NCBI RefSeq assembly: GCF_025699295.1
Contig: NZ_JAILWB010000001.1
Location: 186,001-250,000, forward strand
Source of the DNA: Hydrogenophaga sp.
Lineage (GTDB): Bacteria > Pseudomonadota > Gammaproteobacteria > Burkholderiales > Burkholderiaceae_C
Direction: 5' to 3'
DNA length: 64,000 nucleotides
Below, piece after piece: positions 1-7,606 of the stretch. Position 1 is the stretch's first letter, and each line of letters begins with the position of its first letter. The notes beneath the pieces were generated by a model. It ran no database searches and was not told the DNA's origin. It saw nothing but the letters and a program-made list of their open reading frames with translations. Position numbers and translations under genes: made by a program.

Positions 1-63
1 AGACGCCCTCTGGTGGGGTGCGCCGAACTTTCAGCATGTATTGCGCGCCGCTACACTGAACAC

Positions 64-348
64 ATGGATGCGCTGATCCAATCCCATCGCGAAGAACTTC
101 TGTCGCTGGCACATCGCCGCGGCATTACCAGCGTGCGCGTCTTCGGCTCCATGGCCAGGGACGAGGCGCGTGCGGACAGCGATGTCGACCTGCTCGTGAC
201 GCTCGCCCCCGGCACCAGCGCGCTCGCGCTCGGGGGGTTGTTGCTCGACGCGCAGGATCTGCTGGGCCGCCACGTGGATGTCGTCACCGAAGCCAGCATC
301 CACCCGGCGCTGCGCGACCGGGTGCTCGCCGATGCGGTGGCCTTGTGA
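64..348 (+). CDS. mntA: MntA-type nucleotidyltransferase antitoxin
   Basis: A 94-residue minimal nucleotidyltransferase. The signature GSX10DXD is visible: GS at about residues 28-29, then ten residues, then DVD, giving the metal and nucleotide site. In studied HepT/MntA pairs the antitoxin AMP-ylates a tyrosine on the HEPN RNase toxin and silences it. An upstream in-frame ATG at 13 exists, but family members begin near residue 1 of this shorter form (MDALIQSHREELL). No strong ribosome site is seen. The stop overlaps the GTG start of the downstream HEPN gene, the usual coupled order. The domain call is secure; activity is inferred. Confidence 0.85.
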   Translation: MDALIQSHREELLSLAHRRGITSVRVFGSMARDEARADSDVDLLVTLAPGTSALALGGLLLDAQDLLGRHVDVVTEASIHPALRDRVLADAVAL

Positions 349-701
349 CGCCAGGGCCTGAAAGCGACCGCGTACTGCTCGCTCACATGCGCTAGTGCAT
401 TGAGCGTATCCATGAGTACGCCGCAGGTTCCAGGGCCCGATTCGAGACTTCGCGCCTGGTCCAGGACGCGGTGATCCGCAATCTCCAGACACTCACCGAG
501 TCAAGCCAGCGCCTGTCCAACGACATCAAGGCCACCGAACCCCAGATACCCTGGCGTGAACTGGCCGGCTTTCGCAACGTGATCGTGCACGGGTACCTCG
601 GAATGGACCTCGTGGCCGTCTGGCTTGTCGTGGAGCAAGACCTGCCGCCGCTTGCCGCCGCCATCGACCGCATGGTGGCCCGCTCAGGGAACCGGCATTG
701 A
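345..701 (+). pseudogene. hepT: HepT-type HEPN toxin with premature amber stop
   Basis: Reading from the GTG at 345, which overlaps the antitoxin stop, gives a HEPN/HepT protein of 118 codons, but codon 17 (393-395) is TAG. Homologues as I recall them carry glutamate here (HMRECI versus HMR-stop-CI), so one GAG to TAG change would explain it. Beyond the stop the frame stays open and conserved, including the RNase and modification motif RX4HXY (RNVIVHGY). Translation could restart at GTG 471 to give 76 residues that keep the motif but lack the first helices. It is therefore probably a disabled toxin next to an intact antitoxin; suppression or sequencing error is not excluded. Confidence 0.78.
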
Positions 702-820
702 GATGATGGGCCCGGACCCGCAGCCCTGTGCCGGTCCGACTCCCTGGCGGTCGTAAAGCAGTTAGCACGAGTGTCTCGGTTGGGCCCATAGCGGACCTTT
801 TTCTAGCCAAGCCGGACGCT

Positions 821-1111
821 TCAAACGCCGCCGGTGAAGTGGAAGAAGTAGAACGGAAAAACGGCTAGCGAACTCAGCGCAACGCCTACAGCGCCGACGC
901 GCCATGACGGCCGACGAAGCGCAACAAGCCAAGCACCTAACACTGCCAGCAGCACTGCACCGGGAAAGAGCAAGTAGTACCGAATCTGTGCGGCGTTCGG
1001 ATAGCCAAGAATATCGTTGGTGCTGACCCTATGAATGCCTGCCGCCCCAATTGCTAGCACCAATAGCCAAATGATAGATGCGACAACGGTGCATAAATGT
1101 GCATTCTTCAT
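821..1111 (-). CDS. Small membrane protein of unknown function
   Basis: A 96-residue protein with about three hydrophobic segments: near residues 8-24, 42-62 and 72-90, with a basic stretch (RRPSWR) between the second and third. The start used here (MKNAHLC) has an AAGGGGCG-like ribosome site just upstream, which favours it over an in-frame ATG 27 codons earlier. I do not recognise a family. It stands alone between the toxin-antitoxin remnant and a cupin gene on the same strand. Likely an inner-membrane protein; no function is proposed. Confidence 0.55.
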   Translation of the reverse strand: MKNAHLCTVVASIIWLLVLAIGAAGIHRVSTNDILGYPNAAQIRYYLLFPGAVLLAVLGAWLVALRRPSWRVGAVGVALSSLAVFPFYFFHFTGGV

Positions 1112-1178
1112 CTCGCCCCTTTCATGTCCGCTTCTGGCCGATCCGGGACATCCTAGCCGAGCCGGTACCCAGCCCCCG

Positions 1179-1562
1179 TCACCCCCGCACAAACAAAGTC
1201 ACCAGCGGCTCGTCGCCCACCTGCCGGCTGCGGTGGCCGTGCAGCGTGGGGTTGAACGTGGCGCCTTCAGGCAGGGTGTCGGCCGAATAGAAGTGCTGGC
1301 CCGGGTGGAAGGCGCGCCAGCTGCCGTCCTGCAGGCCGATTTCCATGCAGCCCTGCAGCACGAACAGCCACTGCGGCGCGCCGGTGCAGTGGAATTCGCT
1401 GCGAAAACCCACCGGGCTCTCGCGCAACTGGTAGCCGCCCGAGGGCAGGAGCGGCGACAGGCGCGCCGCGGGCGTGCCTTCGGTCAAGGGGACGGCGGCG
1501 TCGCGAAACTTCGCGCGGCCGTCGGCGTCGGTGTACAGCACCACCTGGGGGAATGTGTTCAA
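1179..1562 (-). CDS. Cupin-domain protein
   Basis: A 127-residue single-domain protein of cupin type. The segment WLFVLQGCMEIGLQDGSW, followed by FHPGQHFYSAD and then HGHRSR, has the spacing of the two cupin motifs with possible histidine metal ligands. The start is taken as TTG at 1562 because GAGGAG lies six bases upstream on the minus strand; no ATG is suitably placed. It follows the DUF4148 gene on the same strand with a 9-bp hairpin between them (1618-1649). Substrate unknown; such small cupins can be isomerases, dioxygenases or sugar or oxalate binders. Confidence 0.6.
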   Translation of the reverse strand: MNTFPQVVLYTDADGRAKFRDAAVPLTEGTPAARLSPLLPSGGYQLRESPVGFRSEFHCTGAPQWLFVLQGCMEIGLQDGSWRAFHPGQHFYSADTLPEGATFNPTLHGHRSRQVGDEPLVTLFVRG

Positions 1563-1617
1563 GGCCGGCTCCTCATTTGATGGCCGTTTGTACACCGTTG
1601 GCCCGCGCCAAAGCAGC

Positions 1618-1649
1618 GGGGGGCTGCCGGCTTTCGCCAGCAGCCCCCC
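1618..1649. repeat. GC-rich hairpin between DUF4148 and cupin genes
   Basis: An exact inverted repeat, GGGGGGCTG at 1618-1626 and CAGCCCCCC at 1641-1649, with a 14-base loop. It lies 51 bp past the DUF4148 stop and 55 bp ahead of the cupin start on the minus strand. There is no T-run after either arm, so it is a weak candidate for a terminator or an mRNA-stabilising stem. Confidence 0.5.
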
Positions 1650-1699
1650 GGGGGATGGATCGGGCCGGGCGTGTGGCGCCCGGCCGCTCACGCGGTGGT

Positions 1700-2119
1700 T
1701 CAGCCGCCGTTGGCGCGGCGCGATTCCACCAGCCCGGCACGCACGTCTTCACGCGACTGGCCCTGCGCCAGAACCGGCTGCGGGTAGCGGTTGGGGTACA
1801 GCTGGTTGAGGCGCTGGCCGGTTTCGCCGGCGGCGATCAGGTCACCGGTGCGGATGGCTTCGGCCAGCTCGGCCTTGACCTGTTCGCGGGTCTTGCCCTG
1901 TTGGGCGACCGCGGGCTTCGGGTAGAGGCTGGGGTTGATCTCGTTGAGACGCAGGCCGATTTCGCCGGCAGCGATCAGGTCACCGGTGCGGATGGCTTCA
2001 GCAAGTTCGGCCTTGACCTGTTCGCGGGTTTTGCCCACGGTGGAGGTGTCGGCCGCCAGTGCGTGGCCGGCAACGAGGGTGGAGAGGGCGATGGCGACAA
2101 CAGAGAGACGGGATTTCAT
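1700..2119 (-). CDS. DUF4148 exported protein with exact internal duplication
   Basis: A 139-residue exported protein. Residues 1-22 form a signal peptide ending in GHALA, with cleavage before ADTS. The mature part is built of DUF4148 repeats: residues 29-53 and 75-99 are identical over 25 positions (they begin GKTREQVKAELAEA), with a period of 46, and a third degenerate unit starts near 120 (SREDVRAGL). DUF4148 proteins are small periplasmic proteins common and often multi-copy in Burkholderiales; their function is unknown. A purine-rich ribosome site (CCAAGGAAAC) precedes the ATG. It is divergent from the LysR gene at 2332. Confidence 0.8.
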   Translation of the reverse strand: MKSRLSVVAIALSTLVAGHALAADTSTVGKTREQVKAELAEAIRTGDLIAAGEIGLRLNEINPSLYPKPAVAQQGKTREQVKAELAEAIRTGDLIAAGETGQRLNQLYPNRYPQPVLAQGQSREDVRAGLVESRRANGG

Positions 2120-2229
2120 GACAGTTTCCTTGGAGGGGGTTGAACATGCCGGTCGGTCCGTTGTGCGGTCTGCCGGCTTCGATGCCTCAGCGGAGGGTTT
2201 GCGTGCATCGATGGGGTGAACTGTAGAGT

Positions 2230-2242
2230 TTCTGATTCAGAA
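2230..2242. promoter_or_regulatory. 13-bp palindrome in the DUF4148/LysR intergenic region
   Basis: TTCTGA at 2230-2235 and TCAGAA at 2237-2242 form a perfect 6-bp inverted repeat around one base. LysR-type regulators commonly bind short dyads of this form in the divergent region upstream of their own gene, so this is a candidate operator about 90 bp before the regulator start. Short palindromes also arise by chance. Confidence 0.3.
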
Positions 2243-2331
2243 GAAAAACAGCTCAAGAAGGACAACTATGTTTCTCATTCAGCAATAATCGAGGCTTTTC
2301 ACACCGGGGAAACCCTTGGGGGAGCTCAACC

Positions 2332-3264
2332 ATGGACCGTCTTGCCTCCATGCGCGTTTTCCAGAAGGTCATCGATGAAGGCGGCTTTGCAGCCGCCGCG
2401 CGGGCCCTGGAGATGTCGCCCGCCGTCGTCACGCGGCTGGTGGCCGACCTGGAAGACCACCTCGGCACGCGCCTGCTGCACCGGACCACGCGGCGCGTCT
2501 CGCTCACCGACGCGGGTGAGAGCTACCTCGATCGGGTGCGCGTGATCCTGCAGGACCTGGACGAAGCCCATGCGCTGGTGAGTTCGCAGACCAGCGATCT
2601 GGCCGGCGTGCTGCGCCTGCTGGCGCCACCGGTGCTGGCCACGCACGTGCTCGCCCCGCTGGTGAGTGGCTTCCGGCAGGCCTACCCCAAGATCCTGCTC
2701 GACATCGACGTCGAGTCGCACCGCGAGCCCCCCGTGCAGGACTACGACATCACGCTCATGGGCACGCAGGCATCGTTCGACGCCAACGTGATCGCGCGCA
2801 AGGTGCTCTCCAGCGTCACCGTGCTGCTGGCCTCGCCCGATTACCTGCGGCGCAGGGGCACGCCGGCGCGGCCCGAGGACCTGGCGCAGCACGACTGCCT
2901 GCGCTACAAGCCCGCAGGGGGTCGCACGCGCGGATGGCGGCTGCTGCACGAACACGAAACCGAGCGCTTCGTCGACATCGAGGTGCAGCCGGTGCTGTGG
3001 GCCAACCACACCGACACGCTGATGCACGCCGCGCTCGACGGCGCAGGCATCACCGCCACCACCATCGAACTGGCCGCGCCTCTGATCCAGAACGGTGACC
3101 TGGTGCGCGTGCTCAACCCCTGGATCACCGACCGCCTCACCATGTACGCGGCCCTGCCCAGCCGCAAGTTCATGCCGCGCCGCACCGAGGTGTTTCTGGA
3201 CTACCTGATCACGCAGACCCGCACCCGCGTGAACAGCGCGCTGGCCACCTGCAGCAGCTGCTGA
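2332..3264 (+). CDS. LysR-family transcriptional regulator
   Basis: A 310-residue regulator of normal length. Residues 1-60 form the winged helix-turn-helix (MDRLASMRVFQKVIDEGGF, then AARALEMSPAVVTRLVADLE), typical of the subfamily that resembles AaeR/DmlR and often governs genes for aromatic compounds or efflux. Residues 90-290 form the periplasmic-binding-like effector domain. The start ATG has GGGGGAGC nine bases upstream. It is divergent from the DUF4148 gene; the following gene begins 91 bp later and may not share a transcript. The target and ligand cannot be read from the sequence. A short cysteine-containing tail (ATCSSC) ends the protein. Confidence 0.88.
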   Translation: MDRLASMRVFQKVIDEGGFAAAARALEMSPAVVTRLVADLEDHLGTRLLHRTTRRVSLTDAGESYLDRVRVILQDLDEAHALVSSQTSDLAGVLRLLAPPVLATHVLAPLVSGFRQAYPKILLDIDVESHREPPVQDYDITLMGTQASFDANVIARKVLSSVTVLLASPDYLRRRGTPARPEDLAQHDCLRYKPAGGRTRGWRLLHEHETERFVDIEVQPVLWANHTDTLMHAALDGAGITATTIELAAPLIQNGDLVRVLNPWITDRLTMYAALPSRKFMPRRTEVFLDYLITQTRTRVNSALATCSSC

Positions 3265-3355
3265 CGCAAGTCGTTACACAAAAGCGCGGCCGCCTCAACC
3301 CCGTTGAGGTGTTTCGTTCGTTTCAGCAGGCTCCATCCACTGTTCCGGAGCCCGC

Positions 3356-4234
3356 ATGAAGCCCTTTCCCACCTTCCGCCTCGCCCTGACCTGCGCCGCC
3401 GCGCTCGCGGCCCTGTCCACCCTGCCCGCCCACGCCGTGGGCAGGCTGGCCGACATCCAGCTGATCGACCGCGACAGCGGCGAGACGCTCACCGTGCACC
3501 GCCACCGCGGCGAACACTGGGTGGCCGGGCGCCCCGGTGCCCGCTACGCCGTGTCGGTGCGCAACAGCACCGGTGCGCGCGTGCTGGGCGTGGTCTCGGT
3601 CGACGGCGTGAACGTGATCTCGGGCGAGACGGCCGCCTGGCAACAGACCGGCTACGTGCTCGCGCCCTGGCAGCAGCACGCCATCACCGGCTGGCGCAAG
3701 AGCGACGCCGAGGTAGCGGCCTTTCACTTCACCACCTCGGGCGCGTCGTACGCCGGGCGCACCGGCCGCCCTGCCCACGTGGGCGTGATCGGCGTGGCCG
3801 TGTTCCGCGAGAAGCCCCTGCCACCGCCGCCGCCCGCCGTGCTGCCCTGGCCGTCCTCGCCAAGCGACGAGGCCGCGCCGCACAGCCGCTCGGACGCGAG
3901 CGCTTCGGGCGCTGCGGACACCACCAGCGAGGCGCAAGCCGAAGGCGAGGCCCCGCGCGAACGCGCCGAATCGCTCGCCGCGCGCCGCCTGGCACCAGCG
4001 GCGCCGCTGCCCGCGCCGCGCCTGGGCACCGGCCACGGCGCGCGCGAACACGCCCCGGTGACCCACACCACTTTCGAGCGCCGCCGCGAGCGCCCCGACG
4101 AGATCATCCGCATCCGCTACGACAGCCGCGAGAACCTCATCGCCATGGGCATCATCCCCACGCAGGCCGTGCCGCCGCGTCCGAACCCGTTTCCCGGTGC
4201 GGTGCAGCCGGGTTATGCACCCGACCCGGCTTGA
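3356..4234 (+). CDS. Secreted protein of unknown function, linked to sigma/ankyrin genes
   Basis: A 292-residue exported protein: signal peptide at residues 1-27 (AALAALSTLPAHA, then VG), a compact beta-rich domain at about 28-150 (LIDRDSGETL, then YAVSVRNSTGARVLGVVSVDGVNV), a proline/alanine-rich linker at about 155-235, and a short C-terminal segment (EIIRIRYDSRENLIAMGI). The beta domain looks like a surface-exposed or periplasmic adhesion-like fold, but I cannot name a family with confidence. Its stop lies 25 bp before the ECF sigma factor on the same strand, so the genes probably form an operon and this product may be a sensor or target of that sigma system. Confidence 0.65.
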   Translation: MKPFPTFRLALTCAAALAALSTLPAHAVGRLADIQLIDRDSGETLTVHRHRGEHWVAGRPGARYAVSVRNSTGARVLGVVSVDGVNVISGETAAWQQTGYVLAPWQQHAITGWRKSDAEVAAFHFTTSGASYAGRTGRPAHVGVIGVAVFREKPLPPPPPAVLPWPSSPSDEAAPHSRSDASASGAADTTSEAQAEGEAPRERAESLAARRLAPAAPLPAPRLGTGHGAREHAPVTHTTFERRRERPDEIIRIRYDSRENLIAMGIIPTQAVPPRPNPFPGAVQPGYAPDPA

Positions 4235-4259
4235 GGGTGCTCCCAACATAATCGCGTGC

Positions 4260-4835
4260 ATGACCGATGAGGCCGCACCCGCCGACGAAACGCTGATGCA
4301 GGCCTTTGCCACCGGCGACGCACGCGCCTTTGAAACCCTGTACGACCGCCACGCCCTGCCCGTGTGGCGTTTCGTGCAGCGCAGCGTGCACAACGCCGCG
4401 CTGGCCGACGACCTGGTGCAGGACGTGTGGTTCTCGCTGGTGAACCAGGCCCCCCGCTACGAACCCCGGGCGCGGTTCCGCACCTGGCTGTTCACGCTCG
4501 CGCAACACCGCCTGGTCGACCACTGGCGCACCCACAAGGCACACGCCAGCCTGGATGCCGAGACCGGGGACGGCGCGGCCCTGGCCGACACGCTGGCGGC
4601 CGATTCGGGCTTCGGCCCCGTGCGGCAGCTGCAGTCGCGCGAACAGGCCCAGGCCCTGCTCGATGCACTCGCCGCCTTGCCCGCACCGCAGCGCGAGGCC
4701 TTCCTGCTGCAGGCCGAAGGCGGGCTGAGCCTGGCCGAGATCGCGCAGGCCACGGGCGTGAACGCCGAGACCGCCAAGAGCCGCCTGCGCTACGCGCGCG
4801 AGCGCCTGCGCCAGACACTGGAGGCTTTGGCATGA
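4260..4835 (+). CDS. ECF-type RNA polymerase sigma factor
   Basis: A 191-residue sigma factor. Region 2 (residues 12-85) has FETLYDRH, VQDVWFSLVNQ and RFRTWLFTLAQHRLVDHWR, the core-binding and -10 recognising parts. Region 4 (residues 130-190) has LPAPQREAFLLQAEGGLSLAEIA and ETAKSRLRYARERLR, the -35 helix-turn-helix. The start is ATG 4260 because it matches the family N-terminus. Its stop overlaps the start of the next gene (ATGA), a membrane protein with an anti-sigma-like cytoplasmic N-terminus, so the pair is probably sigma factor and regulator. Target promoters are unknown. Confidence 0.9.
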   Translation: MTDEAAPADETLMQAFATGDARAFETLYDRHALPVWRFVQRSVHNAALADDLVQDVWFSLVNQAPRYEPRARFRTWLFTLAQHRLVDHWRTHKAHASLDAETGDGAALADTLAADSGFGPVRQLQSREQAQALLDALAALPAPQREAFLLQAEGGLSLAEIAQATGVNAETAKSRLRYARERLRQTLEALA

Positions 4836-5605
4836 AGCCCGACCACAACCAGCACCGCCCCGACGACGAGCTGCTGCGGCGCTACCACGAGGCCAGCGCG
4901 CACGACACCTTGCGGCCCGCGCCCGCCCTGCGCGATGCCGTGCTGGCCCGCGCACGCGCCGCCGCGCAAGACCGCGGCGCACCCGGCAGCGGCAGGCCCA
5001 CCGCCGCCAACGACGGCGCCTGGCGCTGGCGCGCCTTCGGCGGCCTGGCCGTGCTGGGCCTGGCCACGCTGGTGGTGCTGCAGTTCGATCGCGGAGCACC
5101 CGAAGAACGCGAGACCGCGCTCGGCCAGCCACCCGCGCCCCAGGCCGTTCCGGCCGCGCCTGCCGTTCCGGCCCCGGCCGATACGGCCACGGCGGCGCGC
5201 GAAGTCGCGCCACCCGCACCCGCACCGCAGATACAGGACACCGAATCCGGCGCGAGCGCACCAGCCGGCATCGCCGCCGCGCCGCGCGCCCGCGCGCTGG
5301 AACGCGGCGAGGCGCCCACGCCTTCACCCGACACGACCCTGCTGGCCGCAGCGGCGCGGGGCACGGTCGCCGAAGCACGCGCCGCACTGGAGCGGGGTGC
5401 GCGCGTCGACGCCGTGAATGCGAACGGCCGCACCGCGCTCATGGCCGCTGCGCAGCGCGGCGACGCACCCCTGGTGCGCCTGCTGCTTGATGCCGGCGCC
5501 GACCCACTGCACACCGACCGCGACGGCCTGCGCGCGGCCGACCTGGCGCGGCAGGCGGGCCACGGCGCGCTGCTGCCGCTGCTCGAAGAAGGCCGCGCGC
5601 GCTGA
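4832..5605 (+). CDS. Membrane ankyrin-repeat protein, putative anti-sigma partner
   Basis: A 257-residue protein overlapping the sigma gene by 4 bp. Layout: cytoplasmic N-terminus 1-64 (DDELLRRYHEAS, then LRDAVLARARAA), one transmembrane helix at about 68-86 (AFGGLAVLGLATLVVLQF), an Ala/Pro-rich linker to about 165, and two to three ankyrin repeats at about 170-255 (NGRTALMAAAQRGDAPLVRLLL, shown here only in part as the core TALMAAAQRGD). The topology suits an anti-sigma factor with a periplasmic ankyrin sensing domain, but no zinc-finger motif of the classical anti-sigma domain is present, so this role is inferred from position and topology. Confidence 0.72.
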   Translation: MKPDHNQHRPDDELLRRYHEASAHDTLRPAPALRDAVLARARAAAQDRGAPGSGRPTAANDGAWRWRAFGGLAVLGLATLVVLQFDRGAPEERETALGQPPAPQAVPAAPAVPAPADTATAAREVAPPAPAPQIQDTESGASAPAGIAAAPRARALERGEAPTPSPDTTLLAAAARGTVAEARAALERGARVDAVNANGRTALMAAAQRGDAPLVRLLLDAGADPLHTDRDGLRAADLARQAGHGALLPLLEEGRAR

Positions 5606-5627
5606 GCCCGCCCGCTACCATGCGCGC

Positions 5628-6425
5628 ATGAACACTCCGACCACCCCTTCCTCCTCCAGCGTGCATTTCGGTCACCAGGGCCGCGTCGTCATCGTCACCG
5701 GCGGCGCCCAGGGCATCGGCGAAGCCTGCGCGCGCCGCTTCGCGCGCGAAGGCGCCCAGGTCGTCATCGCCGACGTGGCCGACGCGCCCGGCCTGGCGCT
5801 GGCGCGCGAGATCGGCGCGACCTATGTGCATTGCGACGTGGGCGACAAGGCCGACGTCGATGCCGTGGTCGCGCAAGCGCTGGCTGCGCACGGGCGCATC
5901 GACGTGCTGGTCAACAACGCCGGCATCTTCAAGGCCTCGGATTTCCTGGCCATCACGGAAGACGATTTCGACGCCGTGCTGCGCGTCAACCTCAAGGGCT
6001 CGTTTCTCATGGGACAGGCCGTCGCGCGCGCCATGGCGCAGGCCGGTGGCGGCGGCAGCATCGTGCACATGAGCTCGGTCAACGGCGTGCTCGCGATTCC
6101 CAGCATCGCCAGCTACAACGTCAGCAAGGGCGGTATCAACCAGCTCACGCGCGTGATGGCGCTGGCCCTGGCCGACCAGGGCATCCGCGTCAACGCGGTG
6201 GCGCCCGGCACCATTGCCACCGAACTGGCGGCGCAGGCTGTGCTCACGAGCGAGGAGGCGAAGAACAAGATCCTCAGCCGCACGCCCATGAAGCGCCTGG
6301 GCGAACCGTCCGAAATCGCCGACGTGGTGGCCTGGCTGGCCAGCGACGCGGCCAGCTACGTGACGGGCGAGATCGTCACCGTCGACGGCGGGCGCATGGC
6401 ACTGAACTACACCGTTCCCCTGTGA
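5628..6425 (+). CDS. SDR-family oxidoreductase
   Basis: A 265-residue classical short-chain dehydrogenase. Visible motifs: TGGAQGIGEA (TGxxxGxG cofactor loop, residues 24-33), NNAG, the catalytic serine in HMSSVNG, the YxxxK pair in SYNVSKGG, and the PG turn (VAPGTIATE). A C-terminal VDGGR is typical. Aspartate after the second beta strand (VIADVADAPG) favours NAD over NADP. The start is ATG 5628, 22 bp after the ankyrin gene, so it may be co-transcribed. Substrate unknown; it resembles the FabG/glucose-dehydrogenase branch, with no pathway context. Confidence 0.88.
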   Translation: MNTPTTPSSSSVHFGHQGRVVIVTGGAQGIGEACARRFAREGAQVVIADVADAPGLALAREIGATYVHCDVGDKADVDAVVAQALAAHGRIDVLVNNAGIFKASDFLAITEDDFDAVLRVNLKGSFLMGQAVARAMAQAGGGGSIVHMSSVNGVLAIPSIASYNVSKGGINQLTRVMALALADQGIRVNAVAPGTIATELAAQAVLTSEEAKNKILSRTPMKRLGEPSEIADVVAWLASDAASYVTGEIVTVDGGRMALNYTVPL

Positions 6426-6532
6426 GTGCGCCCGCCCGCCGCACGCAGGGGGAACTCTGTGTACGCCGCGCACCTCCATCGAAACAGGCAGCACGGCGCG
6501 CAAGCGGGCCCTGCTGACGCCCGGTCCGCACG

Positions 6533-7606
6533 ATGCGGCTGATTTTTTGTGAAGCCGACACCTTGCTGAATCCCCTCTCCACCCGGACGCTGGCCGCCTT
6601 TCTGATCGCGTGCGGCCCGACGTTCGCGCAAACCCCCGCTGCAGCACCGCCCGTGATCGTGGCCACCAGCACACAGGCCCAGGACGATTTCGTGCTCACG
6701 GTGCCTGGCAGCGGCACGGCGCGCCAGTCGGTGGTGCTGTTCCCGGCGGTGCCGGGCGAGGTGGCCGAGGTGGGTTTTCGCCCGGGGCAGACGGTGCGCG
6801 CCGGGCAGGTGCTGCTGCGCCTGGAAGACCGCGCCCAGCGGCTGGCCGCCGACCTGGCGTCCGCCCGCGTGGACGCGGCCCGGGCCCTGACCTTGCGCCA
6901 TGAGGGCACCCGCGGCACCGGAGCCGTGCCCGAGAGCGTGGTGGACGAGGCCCGAGCGGCGTTGCGCCTGGCCGAGATTGAACTCGCGCAGGCCCGCGAA
7001 GCCGTGGCCGACCGCGTGGTGCGCGCACCGTTTGGCGGTGTGGTGGGCCTGGCCGCGGTGGAGCGTGGCGACCGCATCAGCACCGAGACCGCCTTGACCA
7101 CGCTGGATGATCGCCGCGTGCTGTTCATCGACTTCGAGATCCCCGAGCCCTATCTGGGGCGCGTGAAGATCGGCCAGGCCGTCGTGGCCGCGAACCCGGC
7201 CTACCCGGGTCGTGCGTTCAAGGGCCGGGTGGCCGAGATCGACAGCCGCATCGACCCCGTCTCGCGCAATGTGCGCATGCGCGCCGCCGTTCCCAACACC
7301 GACGACGTGCTGCGCCCGGGCATGTCGTTTCAGGTCCAGCTGGATCTGACGGGTGAAGCGCGCGTGAGCGTGCCCGAACTGGCCCTGCAATGGGACCGCG
7401 ACGGACCGTTCGTCTGGGTGGTGCGCGATGACCGATCAGCGCGTGTTCCCGCGCGTCCGCTGCGCCGGGCCGAAGGGCGCGTGCTGGTCGATGGCGAGCT
7501 CAAGCCGGGTGAATCGGTGGTGGTGGAAGGTGTACAGCGCCTGCGCGAGGGGATTGCGGTGCGCGTGATCGGCAACGGCGGCGGCGCTGCGCGCACCCGA
7601 CCATGA
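6533..7606 (+). CDS. RND efflux periplasmic adaptor (membrane fusion protein)
   Basis: A 357-residue HlyD-type adaptor. A hydrophobic leader ends near residue 33 (IACGPTFAQ); the N-terminus is uncertain and a TTG at 6563 is an alternative start. After it come a biotinyl-lipoyl-like half (VLFPAVPGEVAEVGFRPGQTV), a short alpha-helical hairpin (about 105-160), the second lipoyl half (VVRAPFGGVVGL) and beta-barrel and membrane-proximal domains. No lipobox or membrane helix is apparent, so it is a soluble periplasmic adaptor. It overlaps the pump gene by ATGA and is the first gene of a complete tripartite operon. Confidence 0.9.
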   Translation: MRLIFCEADTLLNPLSTRTLAAFLIACGPTFAQTPAAAPPVIVATSTQAQDDFVLTVPGSGTARQSVVLFPAVPGEVAEVGFRPGQTVRAGQVLLRLEDRAQRLAADLASARVDAARALTLRHEGTRGTGAVPESVVDEARAALRLAEIELAQAREAVADRVVRAPFGGVVGLAAVERGDRISTETALTTLDDRRVLFIDFEIPEPYLGRVKIGQAVVAANPAYPGRAFKGRVAEIDSRIDPVSRNVRMRAAVPNTDDVLRPGMSFQVQLDLTGEARVSVPELALQWDRDGPFVWVVRDDRSARVPARPLRRAEGRVLVDGELKPGESVVVEGVQRLREGIAVRVIGNGGGAARTRP

